Positions 44,861 through 53,784 of a stretch of 64,000 nucleotides of DNA are shown here, in pieces (the stretch's first letter is position 1; each line of letters starts with the position of its first letter). Origin of the DNA: Acidobacteriota bacterium. GTDB lineage: Bacteria > Acidobacteriota > Terriglobia > Terriglobales > Acidobacteriaceae. The stretch spans positions 1 to 64,000 of the forward strand of contig JAKATU010000044.1 of assembly GCA_021818585.1 (NCBI GenBank), given 5' to 3'. Both the position numbers and the translations under genes were made by a program. The notes under the pieces were generated by a model. The model was not told the origin of the DNA. It saw nothing but the letters and a program-made list of their open reading frames with translations, and ran no database searches.

Positions 44861-46276
44861 ATGCCCACCTTCGCCATCGTGGGCCGCCCCAACGTCGGCA
44901 AATCCACGCTATTCAACCGCCTCACCGAGTCGCGCCGCTCCATCGTCGGCGACGAGCCCGGCATCACCCGCGACCGCATCTATGGCGAAGTCCAGTGGAA
45001 TGGCCGAATCGCGCGCCTCGTCGACACCGGCGGCATCATCCCCGACGACGAAGCCCTCATCCCGTCAGAAATCTTCCGCCAGGCCCGCGTCGCCCTCGAA
45101 GAAGCCCAGGCCATCGCCATGGTCGTCGACGGCCGGACAGAACTAGCCGCGCCCGATCTCGACCTCGCTCGCCTGCTCCTTCGCACCGGCAAGCCGATCT
45201 TTCTCGCCGTCAATAAAATCGACACGCCCCAGCTCGACGCCACGGCAGAAAACTTCCGTCAGCTCGGCATCAAAAACCTCACCGCCATCTCCGCCGAGCA
45301 CGGCCACAACGTAGGCGATCTCCTCGACGAGGTCTTCGCCGTCCTCGACTTCTCCTCCGAGGCGAAAACCGAAACCAAGCCCGAAACCGAGTCCGCGTCA
45401 GAAAAATCCGCCGAACCCCTCCACCGAACCCACGGCGAATACCAGCAGCAGGAAACCCGCGTCGCCATCATCGGACGCCCCAACGTCGGCAAGTCCACGC
45501 TGCTCAATGCCCTCACCGGCAGCAGCCGCGCCATCGTTTCTCCCATCGCAGGAACCACCCGCGACGCCGTCGACGAAGTCATCTCCTACCGCGACCACCA
45601 GCTCCGCATCGTCGACACAGCCGGCATCCGTCGCAAGGGTAAAACCACCCTCATGGCAGAGAAGCTCTCCGTCGTCATGGCCCGCCGCCACCTCGAGGCA
45701 GGCGATGTCGCCCTGCTCGTCATCGACGCCACCGAAGGCGTCACCGCAGCGGACGCCACGATAGGCGGCTACGCGCACGAGAGCGGCCGGTCTGTGATTA
45801 TCGTGGTGAACAAGTGGGACGCAGTCACCACCGGACGCACCGACGGCAAGCCGCCCGCCGACCGCAAAATCTTTGAAGAGCAGCTTCGCCACGCCCTCAA
45901 GTACCTCGACTACGCACCCATCATCTTCATCTCAGCCGCCGAGGGCAAGCACCTCAACCGCGTCCTCGATGCCGTTCTCCGCGTCGCCGCCGAGCGCCGC
46001 AAGCGCGTCTCCACCGGCCAGATGAACCGCTTCATGGAGCAGATCGACTTCCAGCGCGCCGGCGTGCCACTCTCACGCAAAATGCGCATCTTCTACATGA
46101 CCCAGGCCGCCGTCGCTCCGCCCACCTTCGTGCTCTTCACCAATCGCGACGTCAAGCTGCACTTCTCCTTCGAGCGCTTCCTTGAGAATCAGATCCGCGC
46201 AGCCTTCGGCTTCGAGGGCTCACCCATCTGGTTCAAAGTGCGCGCCCGCGAAAAGAAAGGTGCAGCTAAGAACTGA
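44861..46276 (+). CDS. der: Ribosome-assembly GTPase Der (EngA)
   Basis: About 471 residues with two GTPase domains in tandem, each with GRPNVGKSTL (G1), GITRD or GTTRD (G2), DTGG or DTAG (G3), and NKID or NKWD (G4). A charged linker (KTETKPETESASEKSAEPLHRT) separates them, and a KH-like domain ends the protein. Der is needed for 50S subunit maturation. The ATG at 44861 places the first GTPase motif at the usual distance; a TTG at 44786 would add 25 poorly conserved residues. Confidence 0.95.
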   Translation: MPTFAIVGRPNVGKSTLFNRLTESRRSIVGDEPGITRDRIYGEVQWNGRIARLVDTGGIIPDDEALIPSEIFRQARVALEEAQAIAMVVDGRTELAAPDLDLARLLLRTGKPIFLAVNKIDTPQLDATAENFRQLGIKNLTAISAEHGHNVGDLLDEVFAVLDFSSEAKTETKPETESASEKSAEPLHRTHGEYQQQETRVAIIGRPNVGKSTLLNALTGSSRAIVSPIAGTTRDAVDEVISYRDHQLRIVDTAGIRRKGKTTLMAEKLSVVMARRHLEAGDVALLVIDATEGVTAADATIGGYAHESGRSVIIVVNKWDAVTTGRTDGKPPADRKIFEEQLRHALKYLDYAPIIFISAAEGKHLNRVLDAVLRVAAERRKRVSTGQMNRFMEQIDFQRAGVPLSRKMRIFYMTQAAVAPPTFVLFTNRDVKLHFSFERFLENQIRAAFGFEGSPIWFKVRAREKKGAAKN

Positions 46277-46320
46277 CTTCGTCGATGAGAGCACAATCTA
46301 GGAAGAAAGTGCCAGCTGCA

Positions 46321-46884
46321 TCAGCGCATAGAAGGAAAGCTGTTGAATTCATGGCGCACGCGGGCATTTTCTATTCTTTCGATCAAGTCTTTTGCAAACC
46401 GGTACAGGTCTTCGACGTCAGCTAGCAATGGGCCCGTTGTGCCGTTATTCCAATGAACTAAGTCATTCCGAAGGTCACGAAGCCGCTTGAACCGTTGCAA
46501 ATCAAATGCGGCTTTCTCATGGTCCAGAACACCTTCAATCTTCGCTGTATCTGAAAGCGCAATCCGAATCCGCTCGACCAACTCCCCCTTACTTGAGATA
46601 AATGGCAGACCAGCAACACATTGCTTGGTAACGGAGCGAAGGGCAAATGAAAGACAGATAGCACCGGATAGCTTGCTGGGAATGGATCCCTTGTAGCCTT
46701 GTCCTTCGTAAGCGCGTAGTGATTCCTTTACACATTCTTCGACAGCCATCCAACTGAAAACGACAGACGCCCGAAGAAACAACTCCAACTGCCGTCGACC
46801 ATTCACCGTATCCGGCAGACCCTTCGCAGAACAGAGGAACTGGTAAGCATCGTCCAATCTGTCCATCAAAACCAATCCAGGCAT
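46321..46884 (-). CDS. HEPN-like protein
   Basis: About 187 helical residues. RDLRNDLVHWNN contains the R-x4-H signature of HEPN domains, many of which are RNases in toxin-antitoxin or abortive-infection systems. The start at 46884 has GGAG five bases upstream; a TTG at 46917 is possible. The sequence is less GC-rich than its neighbours der and the gene at 46971, which suggests insertion. No MNT-type partner or second gene is present next to it, so it may be a solitary gene. Assignment rests on the motif alone. Confidence 0.6.
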   Translation of the reverse strand: MPGLVLMDRLDDAYQFLCSAKGLPDTVNGRRQLELFLRASVVFSWMAVEECVKESLRAYEGQGYKGSIPSKLSGAICLSFALRSVTKQCVAGLPFISSKGELVERIRIALSDTAKIEGVLDHEKAAFDLQRFKRLRDLRNDLVHWNNGTTGPLLADVEDLYRFAKDLIERIENARVRHEFNSFPSMR

Positions 46885-46970
46885 TTCATCTCCAGTTGAA
46901 GCCGTACTTGGACTCAATACCTAACAAATACATCGTTCAATCCCAGCCAGCGAAAGGCAACCTTTTCTCC

Positions 46971-47600
46971 CTACCGCCCCTTATCCAGCGGCACCCGAAA
47001 ATAAAAAAGCTGCTGCCCGTCCGCGTTCTCAATCTGCTCCACCACCAGGCTCGCGCCCCGCAGCGGATTGCCGCCCAGCCCATTCACGTCGTACCAGAGA
47101 AATCCCGCCTTCGTGGAGTGCGGCGCAACCGACACCGCGTTGTACTCGTAGTGGTCAAAATCCTGCTGTACCTTCCAGTCCGCATCCTTGCGATGCGTGG
47201 GCACATGCAGCGGCCCAACCGGAATCCTCCGTCCTTCCTTATACGAAAGCGGAATATTCCGCTCCACGTCATCCGGCGATGCCGCCTCAATCTGGTCCTT
47301 GTTCGCGCTGATAAAGAACACCCGCGTCTGCTCCAGCGATATCGGCTTGTCGCCCATGTTCGTAATAATCAGCCGTATCGGCACAAAACCAAACTTACGG
47401 TAAGGAATCGCAAACACCTTCTGCTGGTCGGCAGACACGTATGGCACAGCCGCAATCGCCACATGCTCCTGCTTGTGAACAGCACGGTTCGGATACGCCG
47501 TCGCATCCCTGGCGGCCCGCAAACGGTGCTCCGCATGCGACGCAAATGGCATCATGAGTAAGACAACAAACGTTGCGAAGAGAATCGGTCGCGCGCGCAT
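46971..47600 (-). CDS. Secreted protein of unknown function
   Basis: About 209 residues with a signal peptide (ARPILFATFVVLLMMPFASHA). The mature part looks like one immunoglobulin-like beta domain (FGFVPIRLIITNMGDKPISLEQTRVFFIS ... AGFLWYDVNGLGGNPLRGASLVVEQI) and carries no catalytic motif I recognise. The ATG at 47600 starts the signal peptide; the longer frame runs into the promoter of waaA on the opposite strand. Confidence 0.75.
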   Translation of the reverse strand: MRARPILFATFVVLLMMPFASHAEHRLRAARDATAYPNRAVHKQEHVAIAAVPYVSADQQKVFAIPYRKFGFVPIRLIITNMGDKPISLEQTRVFFISANKDQIEAASPDDVERNIPLSYKEGRRIPVGPLHVPTHRKDADWKVQQDFDHYEYNAVSVAPHSTKAGFLWYDVNGLGGNPLRGASLVVEQIENADGQQLFYFRVPLDKGR

Positions 47601-47650
47601 AGACTTGCGCCGATTATCATCTTCGCGGAACCCTCCAGTAAAGAGATCGC

Positions 47651-48925
47651 TTGCTCCTCGTTTTTTACAGCATCGCATTGTCGGCCGTACTCCTCGCCAC
47701 CTCGCCCTATTGGCTGCTGCGCATGGCCACCACGGGCAAATACCGCGAGGGGCTTTCGCGACGCCTTGGCCGCGTGCCGCGCGCGCTTCGCGAATATGTC
47801 AAAGGCAAGCCCGTCCTCTGGGTTCACGCCGTCTCCGTGGGAGAAGTCCTGGCCGCCAGCCGCCTCATCCAATCGCTTCGCGAGCAAAGCGGCTGCAGTG
47901 TGGTTGTCTCCACCACCACCCGCGCCGGTCAGGCTCTCGCCCGCGAGCGCTTCGGCTCGGACTCCGTCTTCTACTTCCCGCTCGACTTCTCCTTCGCCGT
48001 CCGCGCCTACCTGCGCGCGCTCGATCCGCGCATGGTCGTCCTGATCGAAACCGAATTCTGGCCGCGCATGCTCTCCGAGTGCCACCGCCGACGTATCCCG
48101 GTCGCTGTCGTTAACGCGCGCATCTCTGACCGCTCCTGGCCCCGCTACCGCAGTCTGCACAAACTCTGGCAACCATTGCTCCGCAACTTCACCGCCGTGC
48201 TGGCCCAGAGCGGAATTGACGCTCAGCGTCTGCGGGCCCTCGGCGCCGCCAATGCCATGGTCTCCGGAAATCTCAAGTACGACATCCGCATCGCCACACC
48301 GGCCCCCATCGTTGAAATCATCCGCAGGCATCTTCCACCCGGTGCTCCCGTCCTCGTCTGCGGTTCAACCTGCGCCATCGGCGCGGAGAACGAGGAGCAA
48401 ATCCTGCTCAGCGCGCTCCCTGCGGACGCCGTCACCATTCTCGCGCCGCGCCACCCCGAGCGCTTCAGCACCGTCGCGGAAATCCTCGCCCGCAGCGGCC
48501 GCACCTGGCATCGCCGCTCCATCTGGGCCGCGAATCCTGTGCCGCTCACGCCCGGCTCCATTCTCCTGCTCGATACCATCGGCGAGCTCGCCGGCCTATA
48601 TGCAATCGCCACAGTTGCATTTATCGGCGGAAGTCTCATTCCCAAGGGCGGCCACAATCCTCTCGAACCCGCGCAGTTTTCCGTCCCCATCCTCATCGGC
48701 CCACACGTCGAAAATTTCCGCGGAATTGTAGACACCCTGCGCTCCGAACACGCCCTCAGCATCGTCTCTCCGGAAAATGTATCCGAGGCGATTGCAAATC
48801 TCATCGCTCACCCTGAGGAAGCCCAGCGCATGGGCGCAGCCGCCTACGCCGTCTGCCGGCGCGAGGCCGGGGCTACCGACCGCGCCGTCGCCACCATCCT
48901 TAACATTCTGCGAGAACAGCCATGA
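47651..48925 (+). CDS. waaA: 3-deoxy-D-manno-octulosonic acid (Kdo) transferase
   Basis: 424 residues. WaaA adds Kdo from CMP-Kdo to lipid IVA at the inner face of the inner membrane. An N-terminal anchor helix is followed by YREGLSRRLG, LWVHAVSVGEVLAASRLI with the catalytic Glu, ETEFWPRMLSEC, and the C-terminal GGSLIPKGGHNPLEPAQF where CMP-Kdo binds. The start is TTG at 47651. It is the first gene of a tight operon, ending in an ATGA overlap with lpxK. Confidence 0.93.
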   Translation: MLLVFYSIALSAVLLATSPYWLLRMATTGKYREGLSRRLGRVPRALREYVKGKPVLWVHAVSVGEVLAASRLIQSLREQSGCSVVVSTTTRAGQALARERFGSDSVFYFPLDFSFAVRAYLRALDPRMVVLIETEFWPRMLSECHRRRIPVAVVNARISDRSWPRYRSLHKLWQPLLRNFTAVLAQSGIDAQRLRALGAANAMVSGNLKYDIRIATPAPIVEIIRRHLPPGAPVLVCGSTCAIGAENEEQILLSALPADAVTILAPRHPERFSTVAEILARSGRTWHRRSIWAANPVPLTPGSILLLDTIGELAGLYAIATVAFIGGSLIPKGGHNPLEPAQFSVPILIGPHVENFRGIVDTLRSEHALSIVSPENVSEAIANLIAHPEEAQRMGAAAYAVCRREAGATDRAVATILNILREQP

Positions 48926-49917
48926 AACCCCAACGTTTGCTTCTTCCGCTGATCCCGCTCTACACCGCGGGCTTGGCCCTCAAGAATCGTCGCTATCACG
49001 GTGACAAATCCTCCGCCCGGCGCCTCAACTACCCAGTTCTCAGCGTCGGCAACCTCTCCGTCGGCGGCAGCGGCAAAACCCCCGTCGTCATCCGCCTCAT
49101 TGAACTAGCCCGCGAGCAAAACATTCCTGCAGACGTCCTCTCCCGAGGCTACAAACGCAGCTCGCAGCAAACCGAACGCGTCCCGCCTGAAGGCGATGCC
49201 GCCAGCTACGGCGACGAACCCCTGCTCATCGCGCGGCAAACCGGCGTGCCCGTTTACGTCGGCGCCGGCCGCCATCAGGCCGGCCTTCTCGCCGAGCGAG
49301 AAATCCCCGGCCCGCGCCTGCACATCCTCGACGACGGCTTCCAGCATCGCCAGCTCCATCGCGACCTCGACGTGGTCGTCCTCCACGCCAGCGACTTCCA
49401 CGAGTTCCTCCTGCCGGCTGGCCGTCTCCGCGAGCCGCTATCCGCCCTGCACCGCGCCCACATTCTCATCCTTCGCGCAGAAGACAGCGCCCTCGAACCC
49501 GAACTTCGCCGCCGCAATCTCAACCAGCCCGTCTGGATCATGCATCGCGAACTCGCCGCACCACCCTCCTGCAAAAGCGTCATCGCCTTCTGCGGCATCG
49601 CCCGGCCCAGCGAATTCTTCCAGTCGCTCGCCGCCACCGACATCACACTCTCCGCCCGTGCAGCCTTCCCAGACCACCACACCTTCACCGACGCCGACAT
49701 CACCCACCTCATCGAGCTCCAGCAGCGCCATCCCGTCCGCACCTTCCTCACCACCGAGAAGGACGCCGTCCGCCTTAGCCCCGGGCAGCGCGCCCGCCTG
49801 GAAGCCGTTGCCACCCTCCGCATCGCACAGCTCCGCGTGTATTTTGAAGACGAATCCAAAGTCCGCCAGGAGCTGCTCACGCTGCTCGCACTCACTGAAA
49901 ATGCCCCTCCGCTATGA
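48922..49917 (+). CDS. lpxK: Tetraacyldisaccharide 4'-kinase
   Basis: 331 residues. LpxK phosphorylates the 4' position of the lipid A disaccharide. The P-loop is SVGNLSVGGSGKTPVVI, followed by VLSRGYKRSS, GDEPLLIARQTGVPVYVGAGR and the family's LDDGFQHRQLHRDLDVVVL. FLTTEKDAVRL is near the end. It overlaps waaA by four bases and precedes the heptosyltransferase by twelve. Confidence 0.95.
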   Translation: MKPQRLLLPLIPLYTAGLALKNRRYHGDKSSARRLNYPVLSVGNLSVGGSGKTPVVIRLIELAREQNIPADVLSRGYKRSSQQTERVPPEGDAASYGDEPLLIARQTGVPVYVGAGRHQAGLLAEREIPGPRLHILDDGFQHRQLHRDLDVVVLHASDFHEFLLPAGRLREPLSALHRAHILILRAEDSALEPELRRRNLNQPVWIMHRELAAPPSCKSVIAFCGIARPSEFFQSLAATDITLSARAAFPDHHTFTDADITHLIELQQRHPVRTFLTTEKDAVRLSPGQRARLEAVATLRIAQLRVYFEDESKVRQELLTLLALTENAPPL

Positions 49918-49929
49918 GAAAATAAACTC

Positions 49930-50985
49930 TTGCCCGACAGTTCAAAATCTCTGCGTGTCCTCGTGGTTCGCCTCGGCGCCATGGGTGACATTCTCCACTC
50001 GCTCCCGGCCATCACCGCCCTGCGCCGCGCCCATCCTGCCTGGCACATCGGCTGGGCCGTCGAGCCGCAATGGACATCGCTGTTGCGCGCTGAAAATGCC
50101 TCGCCCGGTACGGAAGGCATGCCCCTCGTCGACACACTCCACAGTGTCCCTGCCAAGCGCTGGGCCAAGTCCCCGTTCAGCCTCCAGACGCTCAGCGAAA
50201 TCCGCGCTGCCCGCCGCGAACTGCGCGCAGCCAAATACAACGTCGCCCTCGATTTGCAAGGCGCAGTGCGCTCCGCCTGGATCGCCCGCTTCGCCCACCC
50301 CCACAAGCTCATCGGAGAAGCCGAACCCCGCGAACCGCTGGCCCGTTTTTTCTTCTCGCAGAAGGTCGCCACGCGCGGCGTCCACGTCATCGAGCAATCC
50401 ATCGAAGTCACCGAAGCCCTTTCCGGTCAGACACTTCCCTCGCTGCAGCCATTGCTGCCCTGCGATCCCGCCAGTGCCGCCTATGCCGCGCGCCTGCTGC
50501 AGCCGCTCATCCTCATCAGCCCCGGCGCCGGCTGGGGAGCCAAGCGCTGGCCCGCCTCGCGCCACGGAGAAGTGGCGCTCAACCTAACCTCACAGGGCTA
50601 TCATGTGGCCATCAACGCAGGCCCTGCCGAACTCGACCTCGCGCAGCAAATCACCGCCGTCTGTCCGTCTGCCGTAACGCTTACGCCTTCACTTTCCGAG
50701 CTCATCGCCATCACACGCCGCGCTTCGCTCGTCATCGCCGGCGACACAGGCCCGCTCCACCTCGCCTGTGCCCTTGGCCGCCCTGTCGTTGGCGTCTTCG
50801 GACCCACGGACCCGGCTCGCAACGGCCCCTACGGCGTGCCGTCCCGCGTCCTGCGCCACCCTCAGAGCAAGCGCGACCACACCCGCCACGCCGAACCCGA
50901 AGCAGGCCTGCTCACCATCACTCCAGAAGCCGTCACAGCAGCCGCCATCGAGCTCTTGACCCAGCCAAAGGAGGGCTCTCTATGA
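49930..50985 (+). CDS. LPS heptosyltransferase (GT9)
   Basis: 351 residues. VLVVRLGAMGDILHSLPAITAL is the N-terminal signature of GT9 heptosyltransferases, and ISPGAGWGAKRWP plus VIAGDTGPLHLACALGRPVVGVFGPTDP form the ADP-heptose binding part. The likeness is to heptosyltransferase I (WaaC), which adds the first heptose to Kdo and would fit behind waaA, but WaaF cannot be excluded. The start is TTG without a clear ribosome binding site, so it may depend on coupling to lpxK. Confidence 0.9.
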   Translation: MPDSSKSLRVLVVRLGAMGDILHSLPAITALRRAHPAWHIGWAVEPQWTSLLRAENASPGTEGMPLVDTLHSVPAKRWAKSPFSLQTLSEIRAARRELRAAKYNVALDLQGAVRSAWIARFAHPHKLIGEAEPREPLARFFFSQKVATRGVHVIEQSIEVTEALSGQTLPSLQPLLPCDPASAAYAARLLQPLILISPGAGWGAKRWPASRHGEVALNLTSQGYHVAINAGPAELDLAQQITAVCPSAVTLTPSLSELIAITRRASLVIAGDTGPLHLACALGRPVVGVFGPTDPARNGPYGVPSRVLRHPQSKRDHTRHAEPEAGLLTITPEAVTAAAIELLTQPKEGSL

Positions 50986-51530
50986 AAACGAACTGGAGCC
51001 GTATCGCCCGCCGCATACGCGTGCCGCTCGGCTTTGCCTTCGCCATCGCCTTCCTCTGGATCGCACAGCCATCACCGGCATCGCTCGCCTGGAGCCTTCT
51101 GCTCGTGCTCCCCGGCATCGCCCTGCGCGCCTACGCCTCCGGTTACGTGAAAAAAAATCGCGAGCTCACCGTCACCGGCCCCTACGCTCACACCCGCAAT
51201 CCACTCTATCTCGGCTCGCTCTCCATCGCATTAGGATTCGCCGTAGCCGCCCGGAACTGGTGGATTCTTGCCGGCATCGCTATCCTATTTTTTACGATTT
51301 ACTTGCCAGTCATCCGCTCGGAAGAGGAGTTCCTCCGTGGCATGTTTCCGGGCTTTGACGATTACTGCGGCCGCGTCCCGCGGCTCTTTCCGCGCATCAC
51401 CCCCGGTATGCAGGGCGAGGCCGGAAAGTTTTCCCCCGCGCTTTACAGCAGGCATCGTGAGTACAATGCGTTTATGGGTGCGGTGGCGCTGTATGCCGTG
51501 CTGTTGCTGAGGCTGTATTTTCGCCGGTGA
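50982..51530 (+). CDS. ICMT/PEMT-like membrane methyltransferase
   Basis: 182 residues with about four membrane helices. ELTVTGPYAHTRNPLYLGSL and RSEEEFLRGMFPGFDDYCGRVPRLFP match the isoprenylcysteine carboxylmethyltransferase / phospholipid methyltransferase fold, where the second block holds part of the SAM site. It overlaps the heptosyltransferase (ATGA) and the DUF3108 gene (GTGA). Position suggests methylation of a lipid or of a membrane-linked glycan; the substrate is unknown. Confidence 0.85.
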   Translation: MKTNWSRIARRIRVPLGFAFAIAFLWIAQPSPASLAWSLLLVLPGIALRAYASGYVKKNRELTVTGPYAHTRNPLYLGSLSIALGFAVAARNWWILAGIAILFFTIYLPVIRSEEEFLRGMFPGFDDYCGRVPRLFPRITPGMQGEAGKFSPALYSRHREYNAFMGAVALYAVLLLRLYFRR

Positions 51531-52345
51531 AGCTTTTCACCGGCCTTGGGATGAGACAACTTTTGAACTGGCGTAATCGACTGCTCGGAATCACAACCAC
51601 TCTTTTCTTACTGGGCAGCCTGCAGGCACAGGCCCCCAAGGCCGCTACACCGGCTCTGCAACCGCCGCGCCCCGGCTACAGCTTTCCTGCGCATCAAACC
51701 CTCACCTACGCGGTCGACTGGCGCGTCTTCCCCGCAGGCACGGCCGTCTTCCACCTCGATCAGGACGGCCCTATCGAAACAATCAGCGCCACCAGCGAGA
51801 CCGTAGGCGCCGTCAACCTCATCTACAAGGTCGTCGATCACTTCGAGTCGTCCTTCAACATCACCACTGGCTGCTCGCAAAGCTTCTCCCGGCAAATCAG
51901 CGAAGGCCACCGCCGCGTCGACAGCAACCTCGCCTTCGACTACGGCCAGAACATCTCCATCTTTCAGCAGAAAAACCTCGTGGACGGCACCACCGAGCAC
52001 AAGCAGACCCCGATTCCCGGCTGCGTCTCCGACGACCTCTCGGCCATCTTCTACCCCGCCTCGCAAAATCTCGTCGTCGGCCAAAGTTTCGGCATTCCTC
52101 TTGCCGATGTGGGACGCACCGTCGCCGTCACCATGAAGGTGGAAGACCACGAAACCGTCCAGACGCCGCTCGGCACATTCCAGACCATCCGCGTCCAGCC
52201 CACCGCAGACGCCGGCGTCGTAAAGAATCGCGGCAATATCTGGATCTGGTACACCGACGATGCCCGTCACATCCCCGTGCAGATGCGAGCCAGGCTCTTC
52301 TGGGGAACCATCACTTTCCGCCTCACGTCCATCTCAGACAAGTAG
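51527..52345 (+). CDS. DUF3108 periplasmic protein
   Basis: 272 residues with a signal peptide (LLGITTTLFLLGSLQAQA). The mature protein is the beta-rich DUF3108 domain: YAVDWRVFPAGTAVFHLD, SATSETVGAVNLIYKVVDHFES, and RGNIWIWYTDDARHIPVQMRARLFWGTITFRL. Its role is not established. The family is often found near lipopolysaccharide genes, and here it closes the operon. The GTG overlaps the previous stop; a start at the downstream ATG 51551 would also keep the signal peptide. Confidence 0.85.
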   Translation: MKLFTGLGMRQLLNWRNRLLGITTTLFLLGSLQAQAPKAATPALQPPRPGYSFPAHQTLTYAVDWRVFPAGTAVFHLDQDGPIETISATSETVGAVNLIYKVVDHFESSFNITTGCSQSFSRQISEGHRRVDSNLAFDYGQNISIFQQKNLVDGTTEHKQTPIPGCVSDDLSAIFYPASQNLVVGQSFGIPLADVGRTVAVTMKVEDHETVQTPLGTFQTIRVQPTADAGVVKNRGNIWIWYTDDARHIPVQMRARLFWGTITFRLTSISDK

Positions 52346-52357
52346 CGGCAACCCTAC

Positions 52358-52690
52358 TCACTGGATGCGGTAGCGCTCGCGCATCACCCTCTGCAGCCTG
52401 GGCTTGTAGATAATTCGGTAAGCCAGCCCCTTTTCAGGAAACATCTTCAGCGCCACTCGCTCGGTCTCAGCCACCATCTCCGCGGCCTCGTCCACCGTCA
52501 GCCTCGGCGACTGTGCAATCACCGCCAGCACCATGTCCATCATCAACTGGAACCGGCGAATCTTCCGCCGTTCCTCTTCCAGTTCCGGCCCAGAAACCTG
52601 ACCCGACTCCTGACAGGATTCCTGACTCGTTTGCTCCGGACCCAATTCCCCGAACTCGGCCGTTTCAGAACGCTCGCCATCCAAACCCAT
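52358..52690 (-). CDS. Small conserved-looking hypothetical protein
   Basis: 110 residues, cytoplasmic, mostly helical. The first 40 are acidic and Gln/Ser-rich (EFGELGPEQTSQESCQESG) and look unordered; the rest (FQLMMDMVLAVIAQSPRLTVDEAAEMVAETERVALKMFPEKG) forms a compact helical unit. A strong GGAGGAG nine bases before the ATG supports the gene. The family was not recognised. It faces the LPS operon tail to tail. Confidence 0.65.
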   Translation of the reverse strand: MGLDGERSETAEFGELGPEQTSQESCQESGQVSGPELEEERRKIRRFQLMMDMVLAVIAQSPRLTVDEAAEMVAETERVALKMFPEKGLAYRIIYKPRLQRVMRERYRIQ

Positions 52691-52834
52691 GCGGCAACGC
52701 TCCTCCTGCTTGGAGAGATGCTAATCCCATCCCCCGCGCTGCGCACGGAAAAACTGCCGATTGCAATTTTTATTTCAAGAGAGAAAGCTTCCCGGTCAGT
52801 TCCACCCGGCCCGGGATCCCGGCAAAGCCCCGAC

Positions 52835-53620
52835 TTACAGCACCAGCTCCCGGTCCGGCAGCGACTTCACATCATCGGACTCTGTGCCCGTGTTCAGCCC
52901 GCCAAACCGGCGCTCGCGCCGCTGGTATTCCTCAATCGCTTCCAGCAGATGCACTCCCCGGTAATCGGGCCACAGCCGGTCCGTCACCATGATCTCCGTA
53001 TACGCAATCTGCCACAGCAGAAAATTCGAAATCCGCATCTCGCCCGAGGTCCGAATCAGCAGATCCGGGTCCGCCATGTAGCTGGTGTACAGGTTCCGGT
53101 CGATATCCGCTTCCGTAATGTCCTCCGGGCGAACCTTCCCCGCTGCCACGTCAGCGGCCACCCGCCGCACCGCATCCACAATCTCGCTGCGCCCGCCATA
53201 GTTCAGCGCCAGCGTCAGCGTCGTCCCGGTATTCTTCGCCGTCGACTCCTCGGCCCACTGCATCCGCTCGCAAACTTCCTTGGGTAAATCCGTCGTGCGC
53301 CCCACATACCGGATCCGCACATTGTTGTCATTCATCCGCTGCACGTTGTTGGTCAGATAGCTGCGCAGCAGCATCATCAGGAAGTTCACTTCCGCCCTGG
53401 GCCGCTTCAGGTTGTTTTCCAGTGAAAACGCATAGAGCGTCAACCACGGCAGACCAATCCGCGACGAAGTCTCCACGATGAACTGCACCGCTTCGGCCCC
53501 ATTCTTGTGGCCAAAAAACCGCTTCAGACCGCGCTTGCCTGCCCAGCGGCCATTTCCGTCCATGATGATCGCAACATGCCGCGGCATGCGCTCCGGGTCA
53601 AGGCGGCGATAGACCTCCAT
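52835..53620 (-). CDS. uppS: Undecaprenyl diphosphate synthase (isoprenyl transferase)
   Basis: About 261 residues. A cis-prenyltransferase that makes the lipid carrier for peptidoglycan and LPS. HVAIIMDGNGRWAGKRG holds the catalytic Asp, followed by TLYAFSLENNLKRP, LTLALNYGGRSEIVDA and DLLIRTSGEMRISNFLLWQIAYTE, all in family order. The frame is open to 53752. An ATG at 53620 gives the normal length, but a TTG near 53656 with AGGGG upstream is also possible. The usual neighbours cdsA and dxr are absent. Confidence 0.95.
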   Translation of the reverse strand: MEVYRRLDPERMPRHVAIIMDGNGRWAGKRGLKRFFGHKNGAEAVQFIVETSSRIGLPWLTLYAFSLENNLKRPRAEVNFLMMLLRSYLTNNVQRMNDNNVRIRYVGRTTDLPKEVCERMQWAEESTAKNTGTTLTLALNYGGRSEIVDAVRRVAADVAAGKVRPEDITEADIDRNLYTSYMADPDLLIRTSGEMRISNFLLWQIAYTEIMVTDRLWPDYRGVHLLEAIEEYQRRERRFGGLNTGTESDDVKSLPDRELVL

Positions 53621-53784
53621 CTCATCCGGCGGTAACTCGTGAATGCGGCTGGTATCTAAACTCAACGACGATTTTCCCCTTGGGAGACCCGGGCAAGCGA
53701 AGGCGAATCCCTTCTCACTCCATGCTAAACCACTTCTTTCATTCCTCTGCACATTACAGGGCAGGATCGAATAACTTCCTTGGA

